A DNA stretch of 64,000 nt from Taibaiella sp. (GTDB taxonomy: Bacteria; Bacteroidota; Bacteroidia; Chitinophagales; Chitinophagaceae), in NCBI GenBank assembly GCA_021740995.1, contig JAIOYR010000003.1, forward strand, positions 1 to 64,000, written 5' to 3'. How positions within the stretch are numbered: position 1 is the first letter of the stretch; every line of letters starts with the position of its first letter. The notes beneath the pieces were generated by a model. That model did no database searches. It was not told the origin of the DNA and saw only the letters and a program-made list of their open reading frames with translations. Made by a program: the position numbers and the translations under genes. Of the stretch, positions 29,007-37,424 are shown piece by piece.

Positions 29007-29628
29007 TATTTAGTTTTTAAAATTCCATTTTTTATTTCGTCATGGTTTTGGTACGCCATGAAAATTCTCGCTCAAATTTTTTAGAAAAACTCCCGTGGGT
29101 GAATTTGTATTAATGGTATTGATAATCAATTGTTTGTGCGTGAATTAGGGAAAAAAAATTCCCACTTTTCTCCCACCTCCGTTTCACTTCGGTCGGCAGG
29201 CCCATTACTTCCCATCATTTTCTCCCGTTCGAGTTTTGTAGCTGTGGCATGTGGCTAGAGTGAAGGGAGCCCATGTGAGCAGGAAAAGCACGTTTGCATA
29301 TTTTTTCCGGTTTTTTCCGACTTTTTCTTACACCGGAAAACCCTGATAGTATATGTGGTAAATGGTTTCAAGGTATTTTGCTGCTTTTTTTGCTGACAAA
29401 TAAAATTCTTCTAACGCAGCACGAAAATGCAGTAATGGAAACAATGAAATAAGCCACAAAAATTATGCCATAGTTGATGAAATGAATGGGTTGATGGAAA
29501 ATAAAATGGCATAGCAAGGGTAGGCGACCAGTGGGGGGGTATTCGTCAGTCTGGAGATTGACTGCCGCTGTGACATAGTCGGGAGACTATGCCAAACTTT
29601 TTTATACTACAGCTAGCAGGGTTCCAGA
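29007..29628. other. Gene-free stretch (622 bases)
   Basis: No frame here has coding character. I see two hairpins: TTTTCCGG (29303-29310) with CCGGAAAA (29333-29340), and CATAGTC (29574-29580) with GACTATG (29585-29591). There is also a run of seven G at about 29532-29538. The region lies where the strand switches between exbBD and the tonB-folC block, and may be a rearrangement junction. Confidence 0.5.
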
Positions 29629-30237
29629 TTATTTTATGAAAAATACAGAAGGGGGTAAGTGGATGGGTTTTTTATTGTAATTACACTCAATATCAAAAAT
29701 TAGTATGCAAGACTTAGCTTTAATAATGTCTGCTGTTATATCTGCTGGGATTGTATTCCCTTTAAAATATTTACTAATAAATTGATTGTCTTTACAATAA
29801 GTTAGTTTGGTATGTTGTATTATGAATGTTATGCCGATATCTGCATTTAAAATTGTAACGCCTAATGTAGCGGTCTCGATTTTTACTTTTTCTAAGGTGT
29901 CCCCGGAATATTTCCCCTGAAAATAAACGCTATATACGGGGTCTTTAACTTGAATGTATATTTCTTTGGCAAGGAGCGTATCACCTTGAACTGCTGAATA
30001 GATATGTAGGTATCCATTTTCATCTGCAATAAAGTAAAATGTCTGACTATCCTTATTATATACATGTTTGTTATTGTAAGTGATGTATCCTTTAAAAGAG
30101 GAGTCAAAAGAAAGCTGATACGTATGAAATCTCATTAAAGGCCCTTTAGGGAAAACAATATTTAAGTCTTTTTGACTGCTTTGTGCAAAAGCGGTCATTG
30201 ACAAAAGAACCAGAATCAATATTGCGGATGCCTTCAT
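29629..30237 (-). CDS. Small secreted protein resembling the GldM C-terminal region
   Basis: 202 residues. A clear signal peptide (residues 1-18, ILILVLLSMTAFAQ) is followed by two beta-rich parts. The second (from about residue 95: YIQVKDPVYSV, then GNTIPADITADIIKAK, FDIEC, and the final IHLPPSVFFIK) follows the pattern I recognise from the last domain of the gliding/T9SS motor protein GldM (DPV, G at intervals, F-x-D-I, LPP-I-F-I). The membrane helix and helical bundle of GldM are absent. It is therefore not GldM; relation to a T9SS part is a guess. Neighbours give no help. Confidence 0.55.
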   Translation of the reverse strand: MKASAILILVLLSMTAFAQSSQKDLNIVFPKGPLMRFHTYQLSFDSSFKGYITYNNKHVYNKDSQTFYFIADENGYLHIYSAVQGDTLLAKEIYIQVKDPVYSVYFQGKYSGDTLEKVKIETATLGVTILNADIGITFIIQHTKLTYCKDNQFISKYFKGNTIPADITADIIKAKSCILIFDIECNYNKKPIHLPPSVFFIK

Positions 30238-30370
30238 GATATTTGATAATGCGAGTTATTCTTGCTTTTTATTTCGTCCTCGCTGGTTCTCCTGCTTTTT
30301 CTGCCGTGACCCAGAGATGTCAAGGTACGAAAGTTCGGTAAAATTCATCAACTGTATAGCCCTGATATAC

Positions 30371-30398
30371 GCCGTGTCCCTGAAAAAGGAGACACGGC
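30371..30398. other. Hairpin between two minus-strand genes
   Basis: GCCGTGTC (30371-30378) pairs with GACACGGC (30391-30398); inner bases CC/GG extend it with a bulge. It lies downstream of the toxin gene and could end its transcript, although no T run follows on the minus strand. Confidence 0.4.
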
Positions 30399-30425
30399 TA
30401 GGACGGAATAGCCACTCGGTTTTGA

Positions 30426-30722
30426 TCAACTACCGAACCTTCCACGTTTTTTACTTCTGGTATCATACATGTTCAGTACCACAATAGTATTACCATCAAT
30501 TCTGTAATATAGCCGGTTGTGTCTGGTGACTAAAGTACTTCTAACTTTATTAATACTTGTTGGTGAACCGATATATGGATTGGATTGCAGTGTATAAATG
30601 CGTGTGCGTACTTTTTTCAGAAATTCTTTTGCAACATTAGATCCCCATTCTTTTTCCAAATAACCAAGTACGTTCAGCAGCTTAGTAGTAAATCTTTTGT
30701 TGATTTTTACTTCATAAGCCAT
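30426..30722 (-). CDS. RelE/ParE-family toxin
   Basis: 98 residues. RelE/ParE fold features: N-terminal strand YEVKINKRFT, helix with LGYLEKEWG, and the C-terminal strands LVTRHNRLYYRIDGNTIVVLNMYDTR. ParE/RelE toxins act on gyrase or on mRNA in the ribosome; which one cannot be told here. The start overlaps the end of the antitoxin gene by 16 bases, the usual coupled layout. Confidence 0.8.
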   Translation of the reverse strand: MAYEVKINKRFTTKLLNVLGYLEKEWGSNVAKEFLKKVRTRIYTLQSNPYIGSPTSINKVRSTLVTRHNRLYYRIDGNTIVVLNMYDTRSKKRGRFGS

Positions 30723-30949
30723 TGATCCATGATTTTATCAAATTCGCTCAATGACATCGTGTTTTTGTCAAGTGGTTCACTGCTAAGACTCTTCAGTTCC
30801 TGATAGTCGTCGTTACTTAATACTTTAGCAAGATCGGTGTGGCTTTGCACTGAGAGGTTTAACTCTTCATCAAGCATCCTTAATACATCTTCATCATTAA
30901 CAGCACTTATCTTGCTGATGAGTTGTTGCTTCATTTGCCGGATGTCCAT
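30707..30949 (-). CDS. Antitoxin partner of the RelE/ParE toxin
   Basis: 80 residues, helical and acidic (DIRQMKQQLISKISAVNDEDVLRMLDEEL) with a tail that would wrap the toxin. I start it at ATG 30949 because a perfect -7 element lies at 30973-30980; a 100-residue version from 31009 would start upstream of that element. It sits first in the toxin-antitoxin operon. Confidence 0.75.
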   Translation of the reverse strand: MDIRQMKQQLISKISAVNDEDVLRMLDEELNLSVQSHTDLAKVLSNDDYQELKSLSSEPLDKNTMSLSEFDKIMDQWLMK

Positions 30950-30972
30950 ACTATAGGGAGTTTTATTACATT

Positions 30973-30980
30973 CAAAGATA
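30973..30980 (-). promoter_or_regulatory. -7 promoter element TATCTTTG of the toxin-antitoxin operon
   Basis: A perfect TAnnTTTG on the minus strand, 24 bases before the antitoxin ATG at 30949. Confidence 0.55.
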
Positions 30981-31016
30981 CAAATTCTGTATTGAATTCT
31001 GTGGCTCACTAGGTTT

Positions 31017-32336
31017 TTATCCTCTCCCTTCCATTACGTCCATGGCTTCGCCTACAATGAAGAAGCTGCCGGTGATAAGGAGGGCATCGGTGGGTTTCAT
31101 GGCGGCTTTGGCGGCGGCGAGGGCGGTGGTTACGTTGGGGTGGGCGGTGCCGGTGAGTCCGGCATGGTGGGCGGCGGTGCTTAGGTCGGCGGCGGGTAGG
31201 GCGCGGGGTATCTGAGCATTGGTGAAGTAGTATACGGCATCCTTTGGGAATAGTGCCAGCGCTTCGGCTATGTCTTTATCACTTACAAAACCTATAAGTA
31301 TATGTTTGGTATCTCCAGGCAATTGCTGAAATTGCTCCAGCACTTCTTTGAGCCCGGCAGGGTTGTGTGCCACATCGCAGATAATAGCAGGACTTTGCTG
31401 CAGCCGCTCCCAGCGCCCACGCAGTCCGGTGAGTTTTTTCACCTGCCCAAGGGCTGAAATAGCTCCGGCTATAGATACATTGTACCCCTGATGCGAGAGT
31501 AGCTCTACAGCGGTAAGTACGGTTTTTATATTGTGTTGCTGGTAGTTGCCCTGCAGATCGGTGTATATGTCCAGCATCTCCCGCCGGGCATTGTTTACTG
31601 CTTTGTAGTGCTGGTGTGTGCCGTCCTGACTTATGCGCACCATGCCCCACAACGATTGCGGATAGTGCAACGTGCTCTGCTTATGCACCGAGTGCTCGAA
31701 GAAGACACGTTCGGTTTCGGGGTGCTGCTCACCAATCACTACGGGTACGCCCTGTTTTATGATTCCTGCTTTTTCGGTGGCTATCTCTGCCAGGGTATTG
31801 CCCAGCAGGTCTTTGTGGTCGTAGCTGATATTGGTGATAACAGATAGCAGTGGGGTGATAACATTGGTGCTATCGAGTCTGCCACCAAGGCCGGTTTCAA
31901 TAATGGCTATATCTACCTCCTGGTCTGCAAACAGGGCAAACGCCATAGCTACCGTTATCTCGAAAAACGAAGGTTGTATTTCTTCTATTATGGCTTTGTG
32001 TTTTGCCACAAAATCTACTACCCATTCCTTGCTTACCGGCACACCGTCTATGCGGATGCGCTCACGGAAGTCGGACAGGTGGGGCGATGTATATAGCCCG
32101 GTGCGGTAACCTGCCTGCTGCATCACTGCTGCCAGTGAATGGCTCACACTGCCCTTGCCATTGGTGCCGGCTATGTGTACTGATTTGAATTTAGTATGCG
32201 GATTGCCGCAGGCTTCGCATAGCTTTATTGTATTAGTGAGGTCGGGTTTCAGTGCGGCCTTGCCTATGCGCGAAAACATGGGCAGGCGTTCGTATAGGTA
32301 ATCTAATGTCTGCTGGTAAGAAAGGTTGTTGGCCAT
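31017..32336 (-). CDS. folC: Bifunctional folylpolyglutamate synthase / dihydrofolate synthase
   Basis: 439 residues, typical length. Makes dihydrofolate from dihydropteroate and adds glutamate tails to folates. Mur-ligase-like motifs: P-loop HIAGTNGKGSVSH (about residue 50-62), the omega-loop region TSPHLSDFRERIRI, IETGLGGRLDSTN, and VAHNPAGLKEVL. It starts 7 bases after the tonB stop, so the two form an operon. Very G/C-rich at its C-terminal end. Confidence 0.96.
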   Translation of the reverse strand: MANNLSYQQTLDYLYERLPMFSRIGKAALKPDLTNTIKLCEACGNPHTKFKSVHIAGTNGKGSVSHSLAAVMQQAGYRTGLYTSPHLSDFRERIRIDGVPVSKEWVVDFVAKHKAIIEEIQPSFFEITVAMAFALFADQEVDIAIIETGLGGRLDSTNVITPLLSVITNISYDHKDLLGNTLAEIATEKAGIIKQGVPVVIGEQHPETERVFFEHSVHKQSTLHYPQSLWGMVRISQDGTHQHYKAVNNARREMLDIYTDLQGNYQQHNIKTVLTAVELLSHQGYNVSIAGAISALGQVKKLTGLRGRWERLQQSPAIICDVAHNPAGLKEVLEQFQQLPGDTKHILIGFVSDKDIAEALALFPKDAVYYFTNAQIPRALPAADLSTAAHHAGLTGTAHPNVTTALAAAKAAMKPTDALLITGSFFIVGEAMDVMEGRG

Positions 32337-32343
32337 ATTGCGG

Positions 32344-33147
32344 TTAGCGGCGTGTTTTGAAGATAATGGTTACATCGCCAAACTGCTGCGGCTCGGAACC
32401 GCTGCTCCTGCTGAATCTGGCATTGCTTAGTTTTTCCATAGCTATGCGGGTAAGGTGTGCGCCTGATGAGCTCTTTACCCGCTTGTCTACTATATTCCCA
32501 TTCTTATCTACCGTAACATGTATGACTACTTTGCCCCCTTCATTAAACTCTGCCTCAAACTTGTCGGGCGATATATGCCTGCCGGAAAGTGTATGCCCTA
32601 TGCCGCCGGTGCCATTGCCGGGCGTGCCGGTATAGTTGTCGGCACCGGGGGTGCCGCCGGGTACGCCTCTGTCGCCGGGTCCGGTAGTATTGCCTTCGCT
32701 TGTGCCTGCCATATCCTGCTGTGCGCTGTTGCCGCCCTTGCCATTGTCGCCGGGATAGGTGTAGCGAGGGCTGGGCTGTGTGCGACCTTTTTCGGTAGCA
32801 TCTTCGTGCCCGTTCTTTTTGCTGGTATTATTTATAGTAGGCGCATCGGCATCGGCAGAGCGCAGTATGTCTTGCGGCACACTGCTTTTTAGTGCTACAC
32901 TTTTGTAAACTACTGTGGCTTTGTACTCAGACGGGTCTTTTTTGGACATGGGCTGGTCTGTGCCGCTGCCATTGTCGCTGGTGCCGAGGTTTACCTCCAG
33001 TCCGCCACCGGTATCCACTACTTCATTGTGCGGGATAGTATAAGTAAGAAACAAGAAAATGAGCAATAACAGCGCATGAAAAGCTACCGTCCACACGAGT
33101 GCTTTGTTGTTAATTGCAGGCTCTTTGGTTTGTTGCAGCGCTATCAT
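32344..33147 (-). CDS. TonB-like energy transducer
   Basis: 267 residues. An N-terminal membrane helix (NKALVWTVAFHALLLLIFLFL, about residues 14-40) is followed by a long disordered Gly/Pro/Asn/Thr-rich linker (90-180). The C-terminal TonB-like domain comes last (GGKVVIHVTVDKNGNIVDKR, ARFSR, DVTIIFK). It carries energy from ExbBD to outer-membrane receptors. ATG 33147 is chosen because a perfect -7 element lies at 33186-33193; the frame is open to 33303, but the extra residues read as non-coding. exbB and exbD lie 3.3 kb away on the other strand. Confidence 0.88.
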   Translation of the reverse strand: MIALQQTKEPAINNKALVWTVAFHALLLLIFLFLTYTIPHNEVVDTGGGLEVNLGTSDNGSGTDQPMSKKDPSEYKATVVYKSVALKSSVPQDILRSADADAPTINNTSKKNGHEDATEKGRTQPSPRYTYPGDNGKGGNSAQQDMAGTSEGNTTGPGDRGVPGGTPGADNYTGTPGNGTGGIGHTLSGRHISPDKFEAEFNEGGKVVIHVTVDKNGNIVDKRVKSSSGAHLTRIAMEKLSNARFSRSSGSEPQQFGDVTIIFKTRR

Positions 33148-33185
33148 GTTGCCATAAACCCGGTTTTGAAAAATGAGGTCTGATA

Positions 33186-33193
33186 CAAAAATA
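33186..33193 (-). promoter_or_regulatory. -7 promoter element TATTTTTG of tonB-folC
   Basis: A perfect TAnnTTTG on the minus strand, 39 bases before the ATG at 33147. Confidence 0.55.
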
Positions 33194-33330
33194 GCAGAAA
33201 ATAAAAATATTCGAAGCATAGTGCAGCATTTATAGTGAATATTAACAGTTAGCAGGTTGCAGTTTATACCAATTGGACATTGATTATACACTACTTGTTT
33301 CACTATCCTTCGTTGTCTGCCCGTGTTACC

Positions 33331-33366
33331 CTACTTTCTTTTTTGCTTCGCCAAAAAAGAAAGTAG
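33331..33366. repeat. Perfect 15-bp inverted repeat with 6-base loop
   Basis: CTACTTTCTTTTTTG (33331-33345) and CAAAAAAGAAAGTAG (33352-33366) pair without a mismatch around CTTCGC. It does not directly follow a gene end, so it is not an ordinary terminator. It looks like a dispersed palindromic intergenic element. Confidence 0.8.
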
Positions 33367-33382
33367 CAAAGAAAAAAGGCGA

Positions 33383-33412
33383 TTTTTTGCAAAAGGCTCC
33401 GCCTGCAAAAAA
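33383..33412. repeat. Second nested inverted repeat
   Basis: TTTTTTGCA pairs with TGCAAAAAA, with an inner GGC-TCC-GCC hairpin. It lies 16 bases from the 15-bp palindrome and is probably part of the same element. Confidence 0.65.
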
Positions 33413-33650
33413 ATAGCTATACGCTGTTATCTAAAACTCTATTCAGCAACATGGCGCTGGCTTTCTGCCTATCGCGTACTTCTATTTCAGGGCATCAAGT
33501 GCATGAAGCTTTCATCTAGATTTGTTAGCGTCCTAAACCACATCTACGGCATAAAGAAGGCGCCATCATATGCTCCGCTTCCTAGCTTCTATCATCAAAT
33601 AGCATTTGGCAATAATTGTATTTTCATTGTCTAAATGGTATTACACTCTA

Positions 33651-33725
33651 CAGTTGGCAGTTGCTCTACATACTTGAAAGCTGGGAGTACAGTTTAGAGT
33701 TGACAGTCTGCAGTTGGCAGTCAGC
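33651..33725. repeat. CAGTTGGCAG iterons
   Basis: CAGTTGGCAG occurs at 33651-33660 and 33711-33720, with degenerate copies (GAGTTGACAGTCTG, GTCAGCAGTTT) around them. It is an iteron tract close upstream of the WYL regulator promoter. Confidence 0.6.
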
Positions 33726-33750
33726 AGTTTTTCCGCTTTGCAGAAAAGGC

Positions 33751-33758
33751 TACTTTTG
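33751..33758 (+). promoter_or_regulatory. -7 promoter element TACTTTTG; near-leaderless start
   Basis: A perfect TAnnTTTG ends only 7 bases before the ATG at 33766. Transcription starting a few bases after the element would leave a leader of 0-4 bases. Confidence 0.5.
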
Positions 33759-33765
33759 TTGGGAT

Positions 33766-34455
33766 ATGAATCGCATAGACAGATTATTCGGTATACTCAC
33801 GCTGCTGCAGTCGAAAAAGTATGTACCTGCCGAAAAAATTGCTGATAAATTTGGTATCAGTGTTCGCACGGTGTACCGGGACGTAAAAGCACTATGCGAG
33901 CAGGGTATACCGGTAAGCTTTGAGCAGCACAAGGGGTATTTTGTGGTGCAGGGCTACTTTTTGCCGCCGGTATCGTTCAGCACAGAGGAGGCAAATGCAC
34001 TGCTGCTGAGCGAAAGTATAGTGTATGGATTCTCAGACAAGTCGATACAGACCCATTACTCTACAGCGCTCAATAAAGTAAAGGCGGTGATGGGCAGCAA
34101 AGCCCGTGATAAGATGGAGCACCTGAACGACCGTATAAAAATGCAGGTCCCGGAGTGTATCAATTACAGTTTTGAATACCTGACGGTGCTGCAGCAGGCG
34201 ATATCTGCCCGAACCATAATAGAGATAGACTACAAAAACAATAAGGAAGAGGTGAGCCGCAGGCTGGTGGAGCCCATAGGGCTTATTTTTTATGCGCTCA
34301 ACTGGCACATAATAGCCTGGTGCCACGTTCGCAACGACTATCGCGACTTCAGAGTATCCCGTATACTGGTGCTGCGGGATACAGGCAGGGAGTTTACCAA
34401 AACAGACCATGCCGACCTTAATACCTATATGAAATCCTTGCCGGTCAATTATTGA
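33766..34455 (+). CDS. WYL-domain transcriptional regulator with N-terminal HTH
   Basis: 229 residues. An N-terminal helix-turn-helix (RIDRLFGILTLLQ, IADKFGISVRTVYRDVKAL, residues 1-45) is followed by a linker and a WYL domain (AISARTIIEIDYKNNKEEVSRRLVEPIGLIFYALNWHIIAWC). The classic W-Y-L triad is seen as NWHIIAW. WYL proteins sense nucleic-acid or nucleotide ligands and control stress or defence genes. The likely target is unknown; the DinB-like gene follows after 91 bases. The frame runs upstream to 33616 through the iterons, but ATG 33766 begins the HTH. Confidence 0.88.
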   Translation: MNRIDRLFGILTLLQSKKYVPAEKIADKFGISVRTVYRDVKALCEQGIPVSFEQHKGYFVVQGYFLPPVSFSTEEANALLLSESIVYGFSDKSIQTHYSTALNKVKAVMGSKARDKMEHLNDRIKMQVPECINYSFEYLTVLQQAISARTIIEIDYKNNKEEVSRRLVEPIGLIFYALNWHIIAWCHVRNDYRDFRVSRILVLRDTGREFTKTDHADLNTYMKSLPVNY

Positions 34456-34546
34456 TAACAAATATCTGTAGCTGCAAAAGTAGACTGCCATAGGGCTGTC
34501 AGTGGGTGGTTCTTTCTTTGTATCTCAAAACAAAAAAGAACAGACT

Positions 34547-35044
34547 ATGCAAATCATCCCGATTATGCTCAAAGAAATGGAGCAGGAAGCAGCAACCACC
34601 CGTAAAATGCTGGCATGTGTGCCAGACGACAAGTATGACTGGCAGCCACACCCCAAAAGTATGACCCTTCGCCAACTGACCGGACACATAGCCGAGTTGC
34701 CCGGCTGGGTAAGTATGGTGCTTAACACTACCGAGCTCGACTTTGCCACAACGCCCTACACCCCTCCGGCAGTGAACGATACAGCGGGGCTGCTGCAGTT
34801 TTTCGAAACCGTTCTCGCCGATGGCAAAGCCAATCTGGAAAGAGCTACAGAAGACCAGCTAAACGAAATGTGGACACTGCGTAGTGGTGAGCAGATATAC
34901 TCTCATACTACCAAGCTGGAGTTTCTGCGGGTTACCTTCTCACAAATCGTGCATCATCGTGCTCAACTGGGTGTCAACCTTCGCCTGCTGGATGTGCCAA
35001 TACCCGGCAGCTATGGTCCGAGTGCCGATGACATGAGTTTTTAA
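34547..35044 (+). CDS. DinB-family putative metal-dependent protein
   Basis: 165 residues, four-helix bundle of the DinB/YfiT type. Likely metal ligands are His in RQLTGHIAELPGW (about residue 47) and HH in QIVHHRAQLGVN (about 140). Such proteins bind Zn or Ni and include thiol transferases, but the reaction is unknown. ATG 34547 begins the first helix (MQIIPIMLKEMEQEA); an in-frame upstream extension to 34502 lacks family similarity. It follows the WYL regulator and may be its target. Confidence 0.85.
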   Translation: MQIIPIMLKEMEQEAATTRKMLACVPDDKYDWQPHPKSMTLRQLTGHIAELPGWVSMVLNTTELDFATTPYTPPAVNDTAGLLQFFETVLADGKANLERATEDQLNEMWTLRSGEQIYSHTTKLEFLRVTFSQIVHHRAQLGVNLRLLDVPIPGSYGPSADDMSF

Positions 35045-35063
35045 ATGGCCGTGTTGTAAAAAG

Positions 35064-35100
35064 AAATCCCCAAACCTGCTTTGCGGTTATGGGGATTTTT
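35064..35100 (+). terminator. Terminator after the DinB-like gene
   Basis: AAATCCCCAAACC (35064-35076) pairs with the GGTT-A-TGGGGATTT arm (35086-35098) with one bulge, and a T run follows. Confidence 0.8.
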
Positions 35101-35214
35101 GTGTTGGGGTACCGTTGAGTATTGTGATTAAAGCAAATAGTTAATTTTTTTCCTTTTTCTCATTCCCTCCTGACCAAAATCACCTGCTTAAATGACTTAG
35201 TTATGACAGAGAAA

Positions 35215-35246
35215 TTGGTTTGCTCGGACAACCAAAAGTACCTTTG
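35215..35246 (+). promoter_or_regulatory. Promoter of the hem operon (TTG-N21-TACCTTTG)
   Basis: TTG at 35215-35217 is separated by 21 bases from a perfect TAnnTTTG at 35239-35246. This matches the Bacteroidota -33/-7 spacing (17-23). Transcription should start near 35252. Confidence 0.65.
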
Positions 35247-35291
35247 CTATGTAGTTTTTAAGTACACATGCACATACACGGCGGACAAAAT

Positions 35292-36506
35292 ATGCAGGGT
35301 TTCAGGGTGGTTGGTATCAACTACAAAAAGAGCGATGCCACGGTGCGGGGTCTTTTTGCGGTCAACCAGGATCAGTATAGTCAATTACTGGCTACATCAG
35401 GCGAGTATGGTATTTCCGATTTCTTTGTTGTTTCTACCTGCAATCGTACTGAAATATATGGTTTTGCAGAGTCTGACGATCAGCTTATCAACTTCATTTG
35501 CAGTGTCTGTGCCGGCGATGCGGCTACTTTTACTAGTATAGCTTATACCAGAAGTGGTATTGATGCTATAAATCACCTGTATTATGTAGCGGCAGGCCTC
35601 GATTCACAGATATTGGGCGACTATGAGATACTGGGTCAGATAAAAAGTGCCGTGAAATTTGCCAAAACAAATGGCTTTATCTGTCCGTTTACAGAGCGCC
35701 TTATCAATTCTGTGCTGCAGGCATCTAAGGCGGTGAAAACACGTACCCAGTTGAGTGGTGGTACCGTATCGGTATCGTTTGCTGCTATACAATACATTAA
35801 AAAATACATAGGGGCAGCCGATGTCTCGAAAAGCAAGATAGTGCTGATAGGTACCGGGAAAATAGGTAGGGTGACCTGCAGAAATCTGGTAGATTACCTT
35901 GGTGCCAGCAACATCACCCTTATCAACCGTACCGAGGAAACAGCAATAGCACTGGCAACAGAGCTGGGATTGCGCTCGGCACCAATAGCAGATCTGCAAA
36001 ATGAAATAGCTGATGCAGACATAGTGCTGGTATCTACCAATGCTACCAGTCCGGTGGTGCTGGGTAGTCATCTGGCAGGCAAAGGAAACAAACTGGTAAT
36101 AGATATATCAGTTCCCTGCAATGTAGCTGTAGAAGCTCAGGTATTAGACAGTGTGACTTTTGTGGATGTAGACATGCTCTCGAAGATAAAAGACGAGACA
36201 TTGCAGAAGCGCAAAGAAGAAGTTCCCGCTGCATTGGCTATTATTGATGAACATGTAACCGAGTTTCTGGAGTGGTGCGACATGAGAAAACATGTACCCA
36301 TGCTGAAGGAGATGAAGATAAAGCTAATGGGTATTCCGTTTGATGCTGCTACTTTGTTCAATACCCAGCTTCCTATAAAAAGCATGCCGGCAGACGAGCA
36401 CGAGGAAAAAGTGCAAAAGGCGATCAGCAACCTGGCACACCGTGTGCGCAGCGAAAAAACTCCCGGTTGTCATTACATTCAAGCCATTAACGATTTCATA
36501 GCCTGA
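35292..36506 (+). CDS. hemA: Glutamyl-tRNA reductase
   Basis: 404 residues. First step of the C5 route to haem: reduces Glu-tRNA(Glu) to glutamate-1-semialdehyde. The catalytic Cys lies in VVSTCNRTEIYGF, the NADPH-binding motif is IGTGKIGRVTCRNL, and a C-terminal dimer helix is present. Either ATG 35292 (QGFRVVGINYKKS, which fits the family) or ATG 35268 is possible; both lie after the promoter. The stop overlaps hemC (TGATG). Confidence 0.95.
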   Translation: MQGFRVVGINYKKSDATVRGLFAVNQDQYSQLLATSGEYGISDFFVVSTCNRTEIYGFAESDDQLINFICSVCAGDAATFTSIAYTRSGIDAINHLYYVAAGLDSQILGDYEILGQIKSAVKFAKTNGFICPFTERLINSVLQASKAVKTRTQLSGGTVSVSFAAIQYIKKYIGAADVSKSKIVLIGTGKIGRVTCRNLVDYLGASNITLINRTEETAIALATELGLRSAPIADLQNEIADADIVLVSTNATSPVVLGSHLAGKGNKLVIDISVPCNVAVEAQVLDSVTFVDVDMLSKIKDETLQKRKEEVPAALAIIDEHVTEFLEWCDMRKHVPMLKEMKIKLMGIPFDAATLFNTQLPIKSMPADEHEEKVQKAISNLAHRVRSEKTPGCHYIQAINDFIA

Positions 36507-37420
36507 TGATACATAAGGTAATTCGTATAGGTACCCGCGAAAGCCAGTTGGCTGTGTGGCAGGCTACCACTGTGCAGCTATTGCTGGCAGGGGTGGGCTA
36601 CCAGTCTGAGCTGGTATACATTAAAAGCGATGGTGATACAGACCTCAAAACCCCCTTGTATGAAATAGGGGTGCAGGGGATATTTACCAAAGCACTGGAT
36701 ATAGCCCTGCTAAAGGGTGAGATAGATATAGCTGTCCATTCTATGAAGGATGTGCCTACGATACTGGCAAAGGGGATAGCGCAGGCTGCTGTATTGCCCC
36801 GAGCATCTTATAAGGATTTGTTGGTACGAGGCAGTGGTTATACCGAAGAGCAGGGTATGCCACGCACCATAGCTACCAGCAGCATACGCCGGAAGGCACA
36901 ATGGCTGAACCGCTACCCCGGCGACCGGCTGGAAAACCTGAGAGGTAATGTAAATACCCGCCTGCGAAAGGTGGCTGAAAGCAACTGGCACGGAGCCATT
37001 TTTGCAGCGGCCGGGCTGGAGCGGATAGGGCTGCGACCTGCGGATGCGATATCCCTGGACTGGATGCTGCCTGCCCCCGCACAGGGCGCAATAGTGGTGG
37101 TATGCAGAGAAAATGATATGGAAAGACTGGAAGCGTGCCGCCAATTCAATGATGAAGAAACTGCTATATGTACCAAGATTGAGCGCGATTTTCTTCGTGC
37201 GCTGATGGGTGGTTGTAGTACCCCCATAAGTGCGCTCGCTGAAACAGAGGGTGGGCGAGTGGTGTTGAGGGGTAGTGTGCTAAGTGTGGATGGTGTAGAA
37301 AAAATAGAAATACATAAAGAAATTTCCATAAGCGATTCGGCTGATTTTGGTACGATTGCAGGAAAGGAACTTCTGAATAATGGTGGCGCGGAACTGGTAG
37401 AAAAACTGAACAAAGGATAA
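36506..37420 (+). CDS. hemC: Hydroxymethylbilane synthase (porphobilinogen deaminase)
   Basis: 304 residues. Joins four porphobilinogens into hydroxymethylbilane. RIGTRESQLAVWQA, HSMKDVPT and the dipyrromethane cofactor Cys in LMGGCSTPISAL are present. The ATG overlaps the hemA stop by one base; hemD follows after 4 bases. Confidence 0.96.
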   Translation: MIHKVIRIGTRESQLAVWQATTVQLLLAGVGYQSELVYIKSDGDTDLKTPLYEIGVQGIFTKALDIALLKGEIDIAVHSMKDVPTILAKGIAQAAVLPRASYKDLLVRGSGYTEEQGMPRTIATSSIRRKAQWLNRYPGDRLENLRGNVNTRLRKVAESNWHGAIFAAAGLERIGLRPADAISLDWMLPAPAQGAIVVVCRENDMERLEACRQFNDEETAICTKIERDFLRALMGGCSTPISALAETEGGRVVLRGSVLSVDGVEKIEIHKEISISDSADFGTIAGKELLNNGGAELVEKLNKG

Positions 37421-37424
37421 TAAC

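Larger units (their letters stand above)
33304..33650. other. Non-coding stretch with palindromes
   Basis: Between the tonB upstream region and the WYL regulator. It contains the two large hairpins annotated separately. The open frame across them is an artefact of A/T-rich inverted repeats (Lys/Phe-rich, no domain). Confidence 0.5.

Noticed and set aside
30236..30487. 83-residue plus-strand frame between the secreted protein and the toxin
   Set aside because: It overlaps the toxin gene end and a hairpin, and has no recognisable feature.
33323..33634. Open frame across the palindromes near tonB
   Set aside because: Low-complexity Lys/Phe-rich residues made by A/T-rich hairpins; no domain, no promoter.
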